Source of the DNA: Mesorhizobium sp. J8 | Lineage (GTDB): Bacteria > Pseudomonadota > Alphaproteobacteria > Rhizobiales > Rhizobiaceae | Assembly: GCF_016591715.1 (NCBI RefSeq) | Contig: NZ_AP024109.1 | Coordinates: 124,001-188,000 of the forward strand | Length of the DNA: 64,000 bases | Direction of reading: 5' to 3' | The notes under the pieces: generated by a model | What the model saw: only the letters and a program-made list of their open reading frames with translations | Databases searched by the model: none | Told to the model about the DNA's origin: nothing | Part shown: in pieces, positions 33,969 to 45,624 of the stretch | Layout of the letters: every line of letters starts with the position of its first letter | Position numbering within the stretch: position 1 is the first letter of the stretch | Translations under genes and position numbers: made by a program

Positions 33969-34541
33969 TTGTGGACGGCGGACAAAGCCCTCTTCTCACT
34001 CCTTTTGCTTGCCTCCATGCTCGGCTTTTCCGCGCTCGGCGCCGTTGCCTACGCCGCCAATCCGATGGTCGGCGGCGCGCCGATGTATGCCAAGAAGAAC
34101 ATCATCGAAAACGCCGTCAATTCGAAGGACCACACCACGCTGGTCGCCGCGGTCAAGGCAGCCGGCCTCGTCGACACGCTGCAGGGCGCCGGCCCCTTCA
34201 CGGTCTTTGCGCCGACCAACGAAGCCTTCGCGGCGCTGCCCGCCGGCACGGTCGACACGCTGCTCAAGCCCGAGAACAAGGACAAGCTGACCAAGGTGCT
34301 CACCTGCCATGTCATCGCCGCCAAGGCGCTGGCCGCCGATGTCGCCAAGATGGCCAAGGCCGATGGCGGCGCGCACCAGGTCAAGACGGTCGGTGGCTGC
34401 GAGCTGACGCTGAAAGCGGAGAAGGGCAAGGTCACCGTCACCGACGAGAACGGCAACGTCGCCCACGTCACCATTGCCGATGTGCGCCAGTCGAACGGCG
34501 TCATCCACGTCATCGACAAGGTTCTCTTGCCGAAGATGTAA
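33969..34541 (+). CDS. Secreted fasciclin (FAS1) domain protein
   Basis: A single-FAS1-domain exported protein. The domain runs from NPMVGGAPMYAKKNIIENAV through TTLVAAVKAAGLVDTLQG, the H1 box GPFTVFAPTNEAFAALP and the H2-like GVIHVIDKVLLP at the C-terminus. FAS1 proteins act in adhesion and in symbiosis in rhizobia. The start is unclear: the hydrophobic signal sequence (ALFSLLLLASMLGFSALGAV, cleavage at AYA) begins before the first ATG (34018). I use the TTG at 33969, but the frame is open back to 33846 and a start codon may have been lost. Two Cys lie in the domain. Confidence 0.8.
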   Translation: MWTADKALFSLLLLASMLGFSALGAVAYAANPMVGGAPMYAKKNIIENAVNSKDHTTLVAAVKAAGLVDTLQGAGPFTVFAPTNEAFAALPAGTVDTLLKPENKDKLTKVLTCHVIAAKALAADVAKMAKADGGAHQVKTVGGCELTLKAEKGKVTVTDENGNVAHVTIADVRQSNGVIHVIDKVLLPKM

Positions 34542-34650
34542 CAAAGCGGACCTGGCCGGCGAAGACAGGGCTGAGCGCCGGCCGCGACATCCAAGATCCG
34601 CGCCGCCGGCAAGAGTATGCTCCGCGCCATCCCGCAACGGGGCGCGGAGC

Positions 34651-34696
34651 AGCAATTCCAGGACGGCGCGAAGCGGTTTTCCGTCTGGAATTGCTC
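34651..34696. repeat. RIME-like palindromic repeat, copy 7 (short)
   Basis: GCAATTCCAGGACGGCGCGA, AGCGGTTTTCCGTCT, GGAATTGC: the nested stem of copies 1 and 6, here between two co-directional genes. The 235-base gap holds nothing else I can name, apart from a CGGCGCCGCC-rich stretch. Confidence 0.75.
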
Positions 34697-34776
34697 AACA
34701 TAATGGATAGGGCGTCACCGGCTTTTGATTTCCGGGCGGCGCCTTATCTTGGCAAAATGCGTCAGGAGGAACGGCC

Positions 34777-35280
<504 letters not shown>

Positions 35281-35324
35281 GCGGGCCCCTGGCGCCACAC
35301 AGGTCAATCGCACAGGGCAGCGCC

Positions 35325-35470
35325 GCCCCCTCATCCGGCCGCTTCGCGGCCACCTTCTCCCCGAGGGGAGAAGAGGTTGGCGCCGGCGCTGACAGTCTCC
35401 TCTCCCCTCGGGGAGAGGTCAGCCGAGCGAAGCGGAGGCTGGGTGAGGGGGAGCGTCATTTGCAACCTCT
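35325..35470. repeat. Inverted repeat pair (CTCATCC / CTCCCC type) between convergent genes
   Basis: CCCCCTCATCCGGCCGCTTC, GCGGCCACCTTCTCCCCGAG, GGGAGAAGAGG on the left is partly mirrored on the right by CCTCTCCCCTCGGGGAGAGG and GGTGAGGGGGAGC, with a CCGAGCGAAGCGGAGGCT hairpin. The left arm is related to the elements at 3909-4085. It fills the junction between msrB and the emrB-like gene. Confidence 0.7.
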
Positions 35471-35548
35471 CCAAAAAGAATGACCCCGGAAATCGTCGCC
35501 GATTTCCGGGGTCACGCGTTGAGGAGGCCAGGCGGGGGTTCCGGCTCC

Positions 35549-37162
35549 TCAATGGCCTCCGCCGCCACCGCCGCGCTGCTGCGCCGGCTTGTTGATGAAC
35601 AGCACGAAGAATCCGAGCGAGGCGAACAGCACCGTCAGCATCATGAACACGTCCATGAAGGACAAAAGCGCCGCCTGTTGGTGCGCCATGCCGGACAGTT
35701 TCGAGATCGCCGCGCTGGTGGCATCGAGGCCGGCGGTCTGCTCGAAGGTCAGCGTCATGTTCTGCAGCTTGGTCTGCGCGGCCTGGCTGCCCCACTGCAC
35801 ATGCTCGGAAAGCCGCGCATAGTGGAAGGCGTTGCGGTCGATCAGCACCGTGTTGATCAGCGCGAGGCCCACGGCGCCGCCGAGGTTGCGGGTGAGGTTG
35901 AAAAGGCCCGAGGCATTCTTCAGCCGTTCCGGCGGCAAGGTGCCGAGCGCGATGTTGTTGATCGGCACCATGCACAGCATCATCGAGCAGCCGCGCAGGA
36001 TCTGCGGGATCAAGAGCTCGTAGAAATCCCAGTCGGCGGTGAGATGCGTCATCCACCAGGTGCCGGTAGCGAAGCCGACGAAGCCGATCATCATCATCAG
36101 CCGGAGGTCGATCTTGTTCGACAGGATGCCGGCGACCGGCGCGGTGAAGAACATCGCCAGGCCGCTGACGAACAGCGCTTCGCCGATCATCATCGAATCG
36201 TAGCCGCGGATACGGCCGAGGAACACCGGATAGAGATAGGTGAGCCCGTAAAGGCCGATGCCGACGACGAAGGAGAACAGCGAGCCGAAGGCGAAGTTGA
36301 CGTTGCTGAAGGCCCTCAGGTCGACGATCGGCTCCTCGGCGGTGAAGACGCGCCAGAAGAAGACGATGCCGCCGATGGTCATGATGATGGCGCAGGCAAA
36401 GACGGCCGGCTCCTGCAGCCAGTCGTGGTTCGGACCTTCCTCCAGCACATATTCCATGCAGCCGAGGAAAGCGGCCATGCCGATCAGGCCCCACCAGTCG
36501 AACTTGGAGAACAGTTTCAGGTTGGGCTTGTCGAAGTCGATCAGCGCCCACGCCGCCGTCGCCACCAGGATGCCGGGCACGACATTGATCAGGAACAGCC
36601 AGTGCCAGGACATCGCATGGCTGATATAGCCGCCCACCGTCGGGCCGATCGTCGGCGCCAGCGTCGCCACCAGGCCGATCATCGGCGAGACGACGGCGCG
36701 CCTGGAGGGCGGGAAGATGGTGAAGGCGGCCGCGAAGACGCTCGGGATCATGCCGCCGCCGATGAAACCCTGGATGGCGCGGTAGACGATCATCTGGTCG
36801 ATATTGGTGGCGGTGGCGGCGAGCGCGCTGGCCGCGGTGAAGCCGGCCGCCGCGGTGGTGAACAAAACCCGCGTCGACAGCATGCGGCTGAGGAAGCCCG
36901 ACAGCGGGATCATCACCACCTCGGCGATCAGGTAGGCAGTCTGCACCCAGGGGATCTCGTCGGAGCTGGCGCTGAGGCCCGCCTGGATCTCCGACAGCGA
37001 GGCCGAGACGATCTGGATGTCGAGGATCGCCATGAACATGCCGAACACCATCGCCAGGAAGGCGACGACGCGGCGCACAGGCATGTGGTCTGCGGGCAGG
37101 GCCGGCGCCGCTGCTGCCGGACGTCCGGGCATTGCTCCTGCGGTGATGGTTGCGGTTGCCAT
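35549..37162 (-). CDS. EmrB/QacA-type MFS multidrug efflux permease (DHA2), copy 1
   Basis: A 537-residue proton-driven exporter with 14 predicted helices. Motif A-like and family signatures are visible: FMAILDIQIVSASLSEIQAG (helix 1), AYLIAEVVMIPLSGFLSRML, RAIQGFIGGGMIPSVFAAAF (motif C region) and MSWHWLFLINVVPGILVATA. The C-terminus has a run of glycine and a final His (RGGGGGGH). It lies downstream of the EmrA-like adaptor gene on the same strand (118 bp apart), forming a two-gene efflux unit. The divergent TetR gene is the likely controller. Confidence 0.9.
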   Translation of the reverse strand: MATATITAGAMPGRPAAAAPALPADHMPVRRVVAFLAMVFGMFMAILDIQIVSASLSEIQAGLSASSDEIPWVQTAYLIAEVVMIPLSGFLSRMLSTRVLFTTAAAGFTAASALAATATNIDQMIVYRAIQGFIGGGMIPSVFAAAFTIFPPSRRAVVSPMIGLVATLAPTIGPTVGGYISHAMSWHWLFLINVVPGILVATAAWALIDFDKPNLKLFSKFDWWGLIGMAAFLGCMEYVLEEGPNHDWLQEPAVFACAIIMTIGGIVFFWRVFTAEEPIVDLRAFSNVNFAFGSLFSFVVGIGLYGLTYLYPVFLGRIRGYDSMMIGEALFVSGLAMFFTAPVAGILSNKIDLRLMMMIGFVGFATGTWWMTHLTADWDFYELLIPQILRGCSMMLCMVPINNIALGTLPPERLKNASGLFNLTRNLGGAVGLALINTVLIDRNAFHYARLSEHVQWGSQAAQTKLQNMTLTFEQTAGLDATSAAISKLSGMAHQQAALLSFMDVFMMLTVLFASLGFFVLFINKPAQQRGGGGGGH

Positions 37163-37280
37163 GTCATGGCCTCCATAGGCAATTCTCGGGGAGGAGCGCT
37201 CGGCTATCCCGAATTGCGTCGAAACGGATAAGGCAGGCTGGGCGGCCCGGCGCTCGATTGGCCACCGGACCGCCCCCCGA

Positions 37281-38474
37281 TCAGTTGGTCGTCGAGGCCG
37301 GGGCGGTGCGGCTGTCGACCGCGACGACGACGCTGAGGCCCGCGCGCAGCTTGCCGGTCTTCAAGACGTCGGCCGGCACGTCGATGCGCACGGGCACGCG
37401 CTGCACCACCTTGGTGAAGTTGCCGGTGGCGTTTTCCGGCGGCAGCAGCGAGAACACCGCGCCCGAAGCCGGCGCCAGCGAGGAGACCGTGCCTTCGAAG
37501 GTCTGGCCGTCGATCGCGTCGACGGTGATGCGGACCTTCTCGCCCGGCACCATGCGGCCGAGCTGCGTCTCCTTGAAGTTGCCGACGATGTAGAGCTTGT
37601 CCATCGGCACGACGACGGCGAGCTTCTGGCCGGGGCTGACGAGGTCGCCCTGCTCGACCGAGCGGTTGCCGACGACGCCGTCATAGGGCGCCTTCAGCAC
37701 GGTGAAGGAAAGGTCGCGCTGAGCCTTGTCGCGGGTGAGCTGCAGCGAGGCGAGCGTCGAGGCCGATTCCGCGCGCTGGGCTTCCAGCACGCCGATATTG
37801 GCCTGCGCCGCGGTGATCTGCGCATCGGCACCGACAAGCGCCGCCTTGGCCTGGTCGAGCGCGGTCTGCGCATCGTCGAGCTGTGCCTGCGTGCCGACAT
37901 GCGTCTTGAGCAACTGCGCCGCGCGCAACTGGGCGCGACCGGCATTGTCGGCCGCGGCCTGGTCGGCGACCTTCTGCGCCTGAGCCTGCTGCAGCGAAGC
38001 CTGCGCTGCCTTGGTCTGCGCGTCGATGCGGTCGAGCGTCTTCGCCAATGTGGCGATCTGCGCCTCGGCCTGGGCGACGGCTATTTTGTAGTCGCCATTG
38101 TCGATGACGAACAGCGGATCGCCAGCCTTGACCTGCTGGTTCTCGCTCACCAGCACCTTGTCGATATAACCGGATATTTTCGGCGATACGAACGACATAT
38201 CGGCCTGGACATAGGCGTCGTCGGTCGAGATCATGAACCGTCCGTCGGTCCAGTAGTTATAGCCATAATACGAACCGGCGCCGAGCAGGGCCAGGCCGAT
38301 GATCGGCAACAGGAAAGAGCGCACCGAGCGCTTCTTCTTGGCGGGAGCTTCAGCCGCGGGCGCAGCAACGGGGGCGGCGGGCTGGACAGGAACTTCCGGC
38401 GCTTCGTTCGATGGCTGGACCTTGGCGTTGGGAAACGTGCGGACTTCGGCGGTGGCGGGCGCGTTCGAGGACAT
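37281..38474 (-). CDS. EmrA-type HlyD family efflux adaptor, copy 1
   Basis: A 397-residue periplasmic adaptor. A Pro/Ala-rich cytoplasmic N-terminus (residues 1-45) is followed by one membrane helix (FLLPIIGLALLGAGSYYGYN), the lipoyl half (VLVSENQQVKAGDPLFVIDN) and a long coiled coil (about 110-230, rich in Gln and Ala). The second lipoyl half (LKAPYDGVVGNRSVEQGDLV) and beta-barrel (KLYIVGNFKETQLGRMVPGE) complete the fold. It connects the downstream EmrB-like permease to an outer-membrane channel encoded elsewhere. Its start faces a divergent TetR gene across two operator-like palindromes. Confidence 0.9.
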   Translation of the reverse strand: MSSNAPATAEVRTFPNAKVQPSNEAPEVPVQPAAPVAAPAAEAPAKKKRSVRSFLLPIIGLALLGAGSYYGYNYWTDGRFMISTDDAYVQADMSFVSPKISGYIDKVLVSENQQVKAGDPLFVIDNGDYKIAVAQAEAQIATLAKTLDRIDAQTKAAQASLQQAQAQKVADQAAADNAGRAQLRAAQLLKTHVGTQAQLDDAQTALDQAKAALVGADAQITAAQANIGVLEAQRAESASTLASLQLTRDKAQRDLSFTVLKAPYDGVVGNRSVEQGDLVSPGQKLAVVVPMDKLYIVGNFKETQLGRMVPGEKVRITVDAIDGQTFEGTVSSLAPASGAVFSLLPPENATGNFTKVVQRVPVRIDVPADVLKTGKLRAGLSVVVAVDSRTAPASTTN

Positions 38475-38502
38475 GGGGATCTCTCTGGATGTCAGTCAGA
38501 CT

Positions 38503-38582
38503 GAACCGTTCGGTTCGAATTGGAGATTGACATAGCGCGGAAAGAGGACCATATCAAGAGGAAATCGAACCGAGTGGTTCGA
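38503..38582. promoter_or_regulatory. Two operator-like palindromes between the emrA-like and tetR genes
   Basis: Site 1 is GAACCG-tt-CGGTTC (38503-38516), near the emrA-like start. Site 2 is TCGAACC-gagt-GGTTCGA (38565-38582), near the tetR start. They share the AACC/GGTT core. TetR regulators commonly bind such pairs and control both divergent genes. Confidence 0.65.
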
Positions 38583-38605
38583 AATATTTTCAAGGATTGA
38601 CTTCC

Positions 38606-39304
38606 ATGGTCGAAACGACAGCCGATAGCGATCTGCTCGACTTACGCAAGGGTCGTCCGGCGGCAGGGCAGGACCCGGTCAAGCGCGCCCAGATCATCGA
38701 AGGCGCCCGCCGCGTCTTCATAGACAAGGGCTTCGAGGCCGCCTCGATGAACGACATCACGCGCGAGGCCGGCGTCTCCAAGGGCACGATCTACGTCTAT
38801 TTCGAAAACAAGGAAGAGCTGTTCGAGGCGCTCATCGAGGAGGAGCGCGGCACCATCTTCAAGAACTTGTATGAGGTGCTCGATCATTTCGAGGACCTGC
38901 GCAAAACGCTGGTGAAGTTCGGTATGGGGCTCTCCGCCAAGATCACCTCGGCCAAGGTCATCCAGGCGCAGCGCACCGTCGTCGGCGCCGCCGACCGGAT
39001 TCCCGAGCTTGGCGCGCGATTTTACGAGCGCGGTCCCAAGCGCGGCCACGACAAGGTCATGACCTTCCTCAACGAAGCCGTCGAACGCGGCCTGCTCGAG
39101 ATCGACGACGTCGACCTCGCCGCCTACCAGTTCACCGAGCTCTGTCTCGCCGGGCTGTTCCGCCAGTGCATCTTTTCCTACCGTACCAAGGCGCCGACCC
39201 AGGCCGAGATCGAGCGTGTCGTGACGTCCGGCGTTGATGTGTTCCTCAAGGCCTATGCCACGGAAAAATTCCGCGCCGAGGAACGGGCTTCGAAATCGGT
39301 CTGA
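38606..39304 (+). CDS. TetR/AcrR-family repressor of the adjacent EmrAB pump
   Basis: A 232-residue regulator. The HTH lies at about residues 30-75 (RVFIDKGFEAASMNDITREA, GVSKGTIYVYFENKEELFEA), followed by a helical ligand domain. The latter has FGMGLSAKITSAKVIQAQRT and AAYQFTELCLAGLFRQCIF as in the AefR-like C-terminal class. I chose the ATG at 38606, preceded by AAGGA at a spacing of 9; an in-frame TTG nine bases earlier is less likely. It is divergent from the emrA-like gene with the two palindromes between, so it probably represses both. Confidence 0.88.
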   Translation: MVETTADSDLLDLRKGRPAAGQDPVKRAQIIEGARRVFIDKGFEAASMNDITREAGVSKGTIYVYFENKEELFEALIEEERGTIFKNLYEVLDHFEDLRKTLVKFGMGLSAKITSAKVIQAQRTVVGAADRIPELGARFYERGPKRGHDKVMTFLNEAVERGLLEIDDVDLAAYQFTELCLAGLFRQCIFSYRTKAPTQAEIERVVTSGVDVFLKAYATEKFRAEERASKSV

Positions 39305-39467
39305 CCGCTTCGCCCGGAAAAGCCTGAAACGCCGCGGCAGGCCTGGAAAATCGGCCGTCGCGACGGTTTGCGACGAAGCCGCGAAAGCACCATCGCCGAT
39401 CCTTTTCAAACGTCGATTGGCCTCGTCAGGCAGGGCTTTCGGAAGGACCTGTTAACCATCGCTTTCT

Positions 39468-41966
<2,499 letters not shown>

Positions 41967-41997
41967 CACCCGGCTGATCGGCCTCAGGCGGACGGCC

Positions 41998-42684
41998 TCA
42001 ACCGCCGTTCGCCACCAGGGCGATGGCCGCGCGCAGCTCGTCCAGGCCCGCGGCTTTTTCCGATGATGTCGCCAGCACCGCCGGGAATGCCGCCGGCCGC
42101 TTCTTGATCTTGGCCAGCGTCTCCTCGATCAGCCTCGGCACGCCGGCGGCCTTGATCTTGTCGGTCTTGGTCAGCACCACCTGGTAGGACACCGCCGCCT
42201 TGTCGAGCAGGGTCAGCACTTCCTCGTCCTTGGCCTTGATGCCGTGGCGGGCGTCGATCAGCACATAGACGCGCTTCAGCGTCGCGCGGCCCTGCAGATA
42301 CTCGTAGATCAGCTTCGTCCAGGCGTCGACCTTGTCCTTAGGCGCGCTGGCGTAGCCGTAGCCCGGCATGTCGACCAGCGCCATCGGCGGCAGGTCGGCG
42401 CCCTCGCCTGAGAAGCCGTCGGGCACGAAATAATTGAGCTCCTGCGTGCGCCCCGGCGTGTTCGAGGTGCGCGCCAGGCCCTTGTGCCCGACCAGCGCGT
42501 TGATCAGCGACGACTTGCCGACATTGGAACGGCCTGCGAAGGCGATCTCCGGCGGGCCTTCCGGCGGCAGGAACTTCATCGACGGCACGCCGCGGATGAA
42601 GACCCAGCCGCGGGTGAACAGCTCCGGGCTGATCGCCGTTTCGTTCGCGCTCTTGCCGGTTGTCATTTTTTCGGGCGCGTTCAA
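41998..42684 (-). CDS. engB: Ribosome biogenesis GTP-binding protein EngB (YsxC/YihA)
   Basis: A 228-residue GTPase needed for large ribosomal subunit assembly. G1 is [17 protein letters not shown], the T of G2 lies in [13 protein letters not shown]3 is [10 protein letters not shown] and G4 is VVLTKTDK. The start is a TTG at 42684: GGAGG stands 7 bases before it, and its TTGA overlaps the stop of the acyltransferase gene upstream. The ATG six codons later (42666) has no ribosome-binding site. In relatives it adjoins yidC and argB; here efflux and other genes have come between. Confidence 0.93.
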   Translation of the reverse strand: MNAPEKMTTGKSANETAISPELFTRGWVFIRGVPSMKFLPPEGPPEIAFAGRSNVGKSSLINALVGHKGLARTSNTPGRTQELNYFVPDGFSGEGADLPPMALVDMPGYGYASAPKDKVDAWTKLIYEYLQGRATLKRVYVLIDARHGIKAKDEEVLTLLDKAAVSYQVVLTKTDKIKAAGVPRLIEETLAKIKKRPAAFPAVLATSSEKAAGLDELRAAIALVANGG

Positions 42685-43319
42685 ACCGCTGCCTCCAGCC
42701 TGGAAATGTCGGCGCCGCGGATGGCGTTGAGGTTGCGGCTGATCTTGTCGACCGGCCAGTCCCACCAGGCAGCCTTCAAAAGCCGCCGCACCGTGAATTC
42801 GTCGAAGCGCATCTTCACTATCCTTGCCGGATTGCCGGCGACGATCGCATAAGGCGGCACGTCGTGCGTGACAACCGATTTCGCCGCTACGATGGCGCCG
42901 TTGCCTATCCGGACGCCCGGCATGATCACCGCATCCATGCCGATCCATACGTCATTTTCGACGATGGTGTCGCCGCGGATCTCCTTCGACCAGGTCTCGG
43001 GATCGAAACCTTCCTCCCAGCCATGGCCGAAGATGTTGAACGGATAGGTCGAGAAGCCGGACATGGCGTGGTTGGCGCCGTTCATGATGAAGCGCGCGCC
43101 TTCCGCGATGGCGCAGAACTTCCCGATCACCAGCCGGTCGCCGATGAAGTCGTAGTGGTGCAGCACGCATTTCTCGGCGAATTTGTCGGGACCGTCGGGG
43201 TCGTCGTAATAGGTGAAGTCGCCGATCTCGATGTTGGGCGACGTGACCAGCCCCTTCAGGAAGCCGACGCGCGGATGCATCGCGATCGGATGCTTGATGT
43301 TGGGATTGGGCCCGGTCAT
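42681..43319 (-). CDS. CatB/Vat-type (xenobiotic) acetyltransferase, left-handed beta-helix
   Basis: A 212-residue hexapeptide acyltransferase of the chloramphenicol/streptogramin acetyltransferase class. It has [18 protein letters not shown] near the N-terminus, the [19 protein letters not shown] block with the catalytic-type His and the helix turns [20 protein letters not shown] and [20 protein letters not shown]. The C-terminal [17 protein letters not shown] is also a family feature. Antibiotic substrates are only one possibility; many chromosomal copies have unknown acceptors. It is translationally coupled to engB, an odd partner, through the TTGA overlap. Confidence 0.88.
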   Translation of the reverse strand: MTGPNPNIKHPIAMHPRVGFLKGLVTSPNIEIGDFTYYDDPDGPDKFAEKCVLHHYDFIGDRLVIGKFCAIAEGARFIMNGANHAMSGFSTYPFNIFGHGWEEGFDPETWSKEIRGDTIVENDVWIGMDAVIMPGVRIGNGAIVAAKSVVTHDVPPYAIVAGNPARIVKMRFDEFTVRRLLKAAWWDWPVDKISRNLNAIRGADISRLEAAV

Positions 43320-43393
43320 CGCCGTCCCTCCGTGGCTAAAGGCGCAGTCACCGTCCGATCAAACTAACGTGATCCGGCCTCGGCACCAACCGT

Positions 43394-43708
43394 TCAATGG
43401 TTGCCGCGGCAGATCACGATCGGGTTGGAAAGGGCGCTGTCGAAGCCGCTGCCCTGATAGACTTGGACGTTCGACGCCCCGGGCGGCAGCGAGAAGCTGC
43501 CTTCGACGATTTTCTGCTCGCCCGCCGTCGTGTGCAGAGTCCAGCTGAACGTGCAGAATTGCGGCGGCGCCTTGGGTTGCACATGGCTGCAATTGAGCTG
43601 CGCGCCCCCAAGCATCGCCGCTCCGCCGCAGCTCACCGCGTCCTTCGCGGCGGCTGGAAAAGCGTATCCCATGAGCAGCGCCAGCATGGCGATCTTGAGC
43701 CGGTTCAT
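43394..43708 (-). CDS. Small secreted protein of unknown function
   Basis: A 104-residue exported protein with a signal peptide (MNRLKIAMLALLMGYAFPAA, cleavage near AAA-KD). The mature part carries four Cys (VSCGGAAML, LNCSHVQ, QFCTFSW, VICRGNH), which could form two disulfides, and Gly/Pro/Ser-rich strands such as KIVEGSFSLPPGASNVQVYQ. I chose the ATG at 43708; the upstream frame extension is not coding-like. No family recognised. It may be co-transcribed with the acyltransferase gene 74 bp downstream. Confidence 0.7.
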   Translation of the reverse strand: MNRLKIAMLALLMGYAFPAAAKDAVSCGGAAMLGGAQLNCSHVQPKAPPQFCTFSWTLHTTAGEQKIVEGSFSLPPGASNVQVYQGSGFDSALSNPIVICRGNH

Positions 43709-43874
43709 CGTCTTGTCCTTGCCTGATCCCAAGCCGGTCGGGCCGGGTTCTGGCCTATGCGATATTTTTACCAAGCGCCTTAGTCGGTCTTGCGCTCCGC
43801 GTCTAGCAGGATTATGTGCATGATGATAATAAGCATGCTCACGAAAGTTTGTCCGCCGACTCCGAAGTCCTCCA

Positions 43875-44339
43875 ATGTCCACCTCGCCGAATATCAGCTT
43901 CGTGCTGCACGATGTCGCGCGCCTGCTCAGGAAGCGTTTCGAGCAGCGGTCGCGCGCCTTCGGGCTGACCCGCGCGCAGTGGCAGGTGCTGGCCTATCTT
44001 TCGGCGCATGAGGGCGTCCACCAGAACAAGCTGGCCGACCTCATCGAGATCATGCCGATCACGCTCGCAAGGTTGCTCGACAAGATGGAGGCGGGCGGCT
44101 TCATCGAGCGCCGGCCCGACCCGGCCGACCGCCGGGCTTGGCTTATCTATCTGACCCCGAACGCGCATCCGCTGATCGAAGTGATGCGCGGCAGCGGCCG
44201 CAAGACGCGTGACGAGGCCTTTGCCGGTCTGTCCGCGGATGCGCAGCAGCAGCTGCTGCAAACCCTTTGCCTGATCAAGTCCAATCTGCTCGAGGCCTGC
44301 GCCCAGCCGGCCGTCGACCGGGAGAAAGTCCATGTCTGA
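43875..44339 (+). CDS. MarR-family regulator heading an EmrAB operon
   Basis: A 154-residue winged-helix regulator. It has RSRAFGLTRAQWQVLAYLSA, the recognition region LADLIEIMPITLARLLDKME and the wing GFIERRPDPADRRAWLIYLT. It overlaps the emrA-like gene by 8 bp and so is the first gene of the efflux operon, as EmrR/MprA is in E. coli. It probably represses the operon and is released by a substrate. Upstream (about 43818-43840) an imperfect GCATG...CATGC repeat could be its operator, but I rate that as weak. Confidence 0.88.
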   Translation: MSTSPNISFVLHDVARLLRKRFEQRSRAFGLTRAQWQVLAYLSAHEGVHQNKLADLIEIMPITLARLLDKMEAGGFIERRPDPADRRAWLIYLTPNAHPLIEVMRGSGRKTRDEAFAGLSADAQQQLLQTLCLIKSNLLEACAQPAVDREKVHV

Positions 44340-45624
44340 AGGAACCTCACCCAGAAAGCCCGCCGACGAAGACATTGTCGGCGAAAGAGCAAGCGACCAG
44401 GTCATTCGCCTGGACAGCCAGCGCGAGCAAAGGCGCGGCAATCCGCCCGTTGTCGAAGACGATGAGCTGGAAGCGCCCGTGGCGCCGGAACCGGCGACGC
44501 TCGAGGCGCCATCGGCCCAGCCGAAACCGGCGGCCGTCACTGTGGCTCCACCAGCTCCGGCCAAGCCGCGCCGCAGCCTGATGCGGCCGATCCTGTTCGC
44601 GCTGCTGCCCGTCGCGCTGGTGGCCGGCGGCTACTACTACGTCATCGGCGGCCAGATCATGACCACCGACAACGCCTATATCCAGGCACAGTCGCTCGGG
44701 GTTTCCACCGATGTCTCCGGCACCGTGCAGGAGATCGACGTGCACGACAACCAGGCGGTGAAGAAGGGCGACGTGCTCTTCCGCCTGCGGCCTGCCTCCT
44801 TCGAAACCGCGCTTGCGGGCGCCAAGGCGCAGCTCGGCACGGTGCGCAACCAGGTGCTGACGCTACAGGCGAGCTACCAGCAGTCGCTGGCGTCGATCGA
44901 CCAGGCCGAAGCTGACATTCCCTATTACGAATCGGCCTTCCAGCGTCAGCAGGATCTGCTCAAAACCTCGACCGCCTCCAAGGCGACCTTCGACAGCGCC
45001 CAACACGACCTGATAGCAGCCCGCCAGAAGGTGACCGTCGCCAAGGCGCAGGCGCAGGCGATGCTTGCCCAGCTCGGCGGCGATGCCAGCCAGCCGGTCG
45101 AGCAGAACCCGTTCTACCTGCAGGCCCAGTCGGCGGTGGACGACGCGCAGCGCAACCTCAACGACTCCGTCGTCAAGGCGCCGTTCGACGGCATCGTCAC
45201 CAATGTCGACGCGCTGCAGGTCGGCAAGTACCTGCCGGCCTCGCAGCCGGCCTTCAGCCTTGTGTCGTCGACCGACATCTGGATCGCCGCCGAGCCCAAG
45301 GAAACCGAGCTCACCTATGTGCGTCCCGGCCAGAAGGCGACGATCAGCATCGACGCCTATCCGGGCGAGGTCTGGCACGGCACGGTCGGCTCGATCAGCC
45401 CGGCCTCGTCGTCCAGCTTCTCGCTGCTGCCGGCGCAGAACACCTCAGGCAACTGGGTCAAGGTCGTGCAGCGCATCCCGATGCGCGTGACGATCGACGA
45501 TCCGGACGGCAAGCCGCCGCTGCGCGGCGGCATGAGCGCGGTCGTCAGCATCGACACCGGCCATGCCCGCGGCCTGCCCGATTTCGTCACCGACCTCCTC
45601 AAGCGTTTCGGACAAAAGTCATGA
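44332..45624 (+). CDS. EmrA-type HlyD family efflux adaptor, copy 2
   Basis: A 430-residue adaptor with a long acidic and Pro-rich cytoplasmic N-terminus (about residues 1-80). One membrane helix (LMRPILFALLPVALVAGGYY) follows, then the lipoyl half (EIDVHDNQAVKKGDVLFRLR), the coiled coil (about 150-260), the second lipoyl half (VVKAPFDGIVTNVDALQVGK) and the barrel (IWIAAEPKETELTYVRPGQK). It overlaps MarR and the emrB-like gene at its two ends (8 and 4 bp), so the three are one operon. Paralogous to the copy at 37281. Confidence 0.9.
   Translation: MSEGTSPRKPADEDIVGERASDQVIRLDSQREQRRGNPPVVEDDELEAPVAPEPATLEAPSAQPKPAAVTVAPPAPAKPRRSLMRPILFALLPVALVAGGYYYVIGGQIMTTDNAYIQAQSLGVSTDVSGTVQEIDVHDNQAVKKGDVLFRLRPASFETALAGAKAQLGTVRNQVLTLQASYQQSLASIDQAEADIPYYESAFQRQQDLLKTSTASKATFDSAQHDLIAARQKVTVAKAQAQAMLAQLGGDASQPVEQNPFYLQAQSAVDDAQRNLNDSVVKAPFDGIVTNVDALQVGKYLPASQPAFSLVSSTDIWIAAEPKETELTYVRPGQKATISIDAYPGEVWHGTVGSISPASSSSFSLLPAQNTSGNWVKVVQRIPMRVTIDDPDGKPPLRGGMSAVVSIDTGHARGLPDFVTDLLKRFGQKS

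Noticed and set aside
35480..37231. 583-codon frame antisense to the first EmrB-like gene
   Set aside because: Asp/His/Arg-rich shadow with no motif; the minus-strand frame has 14 helices.
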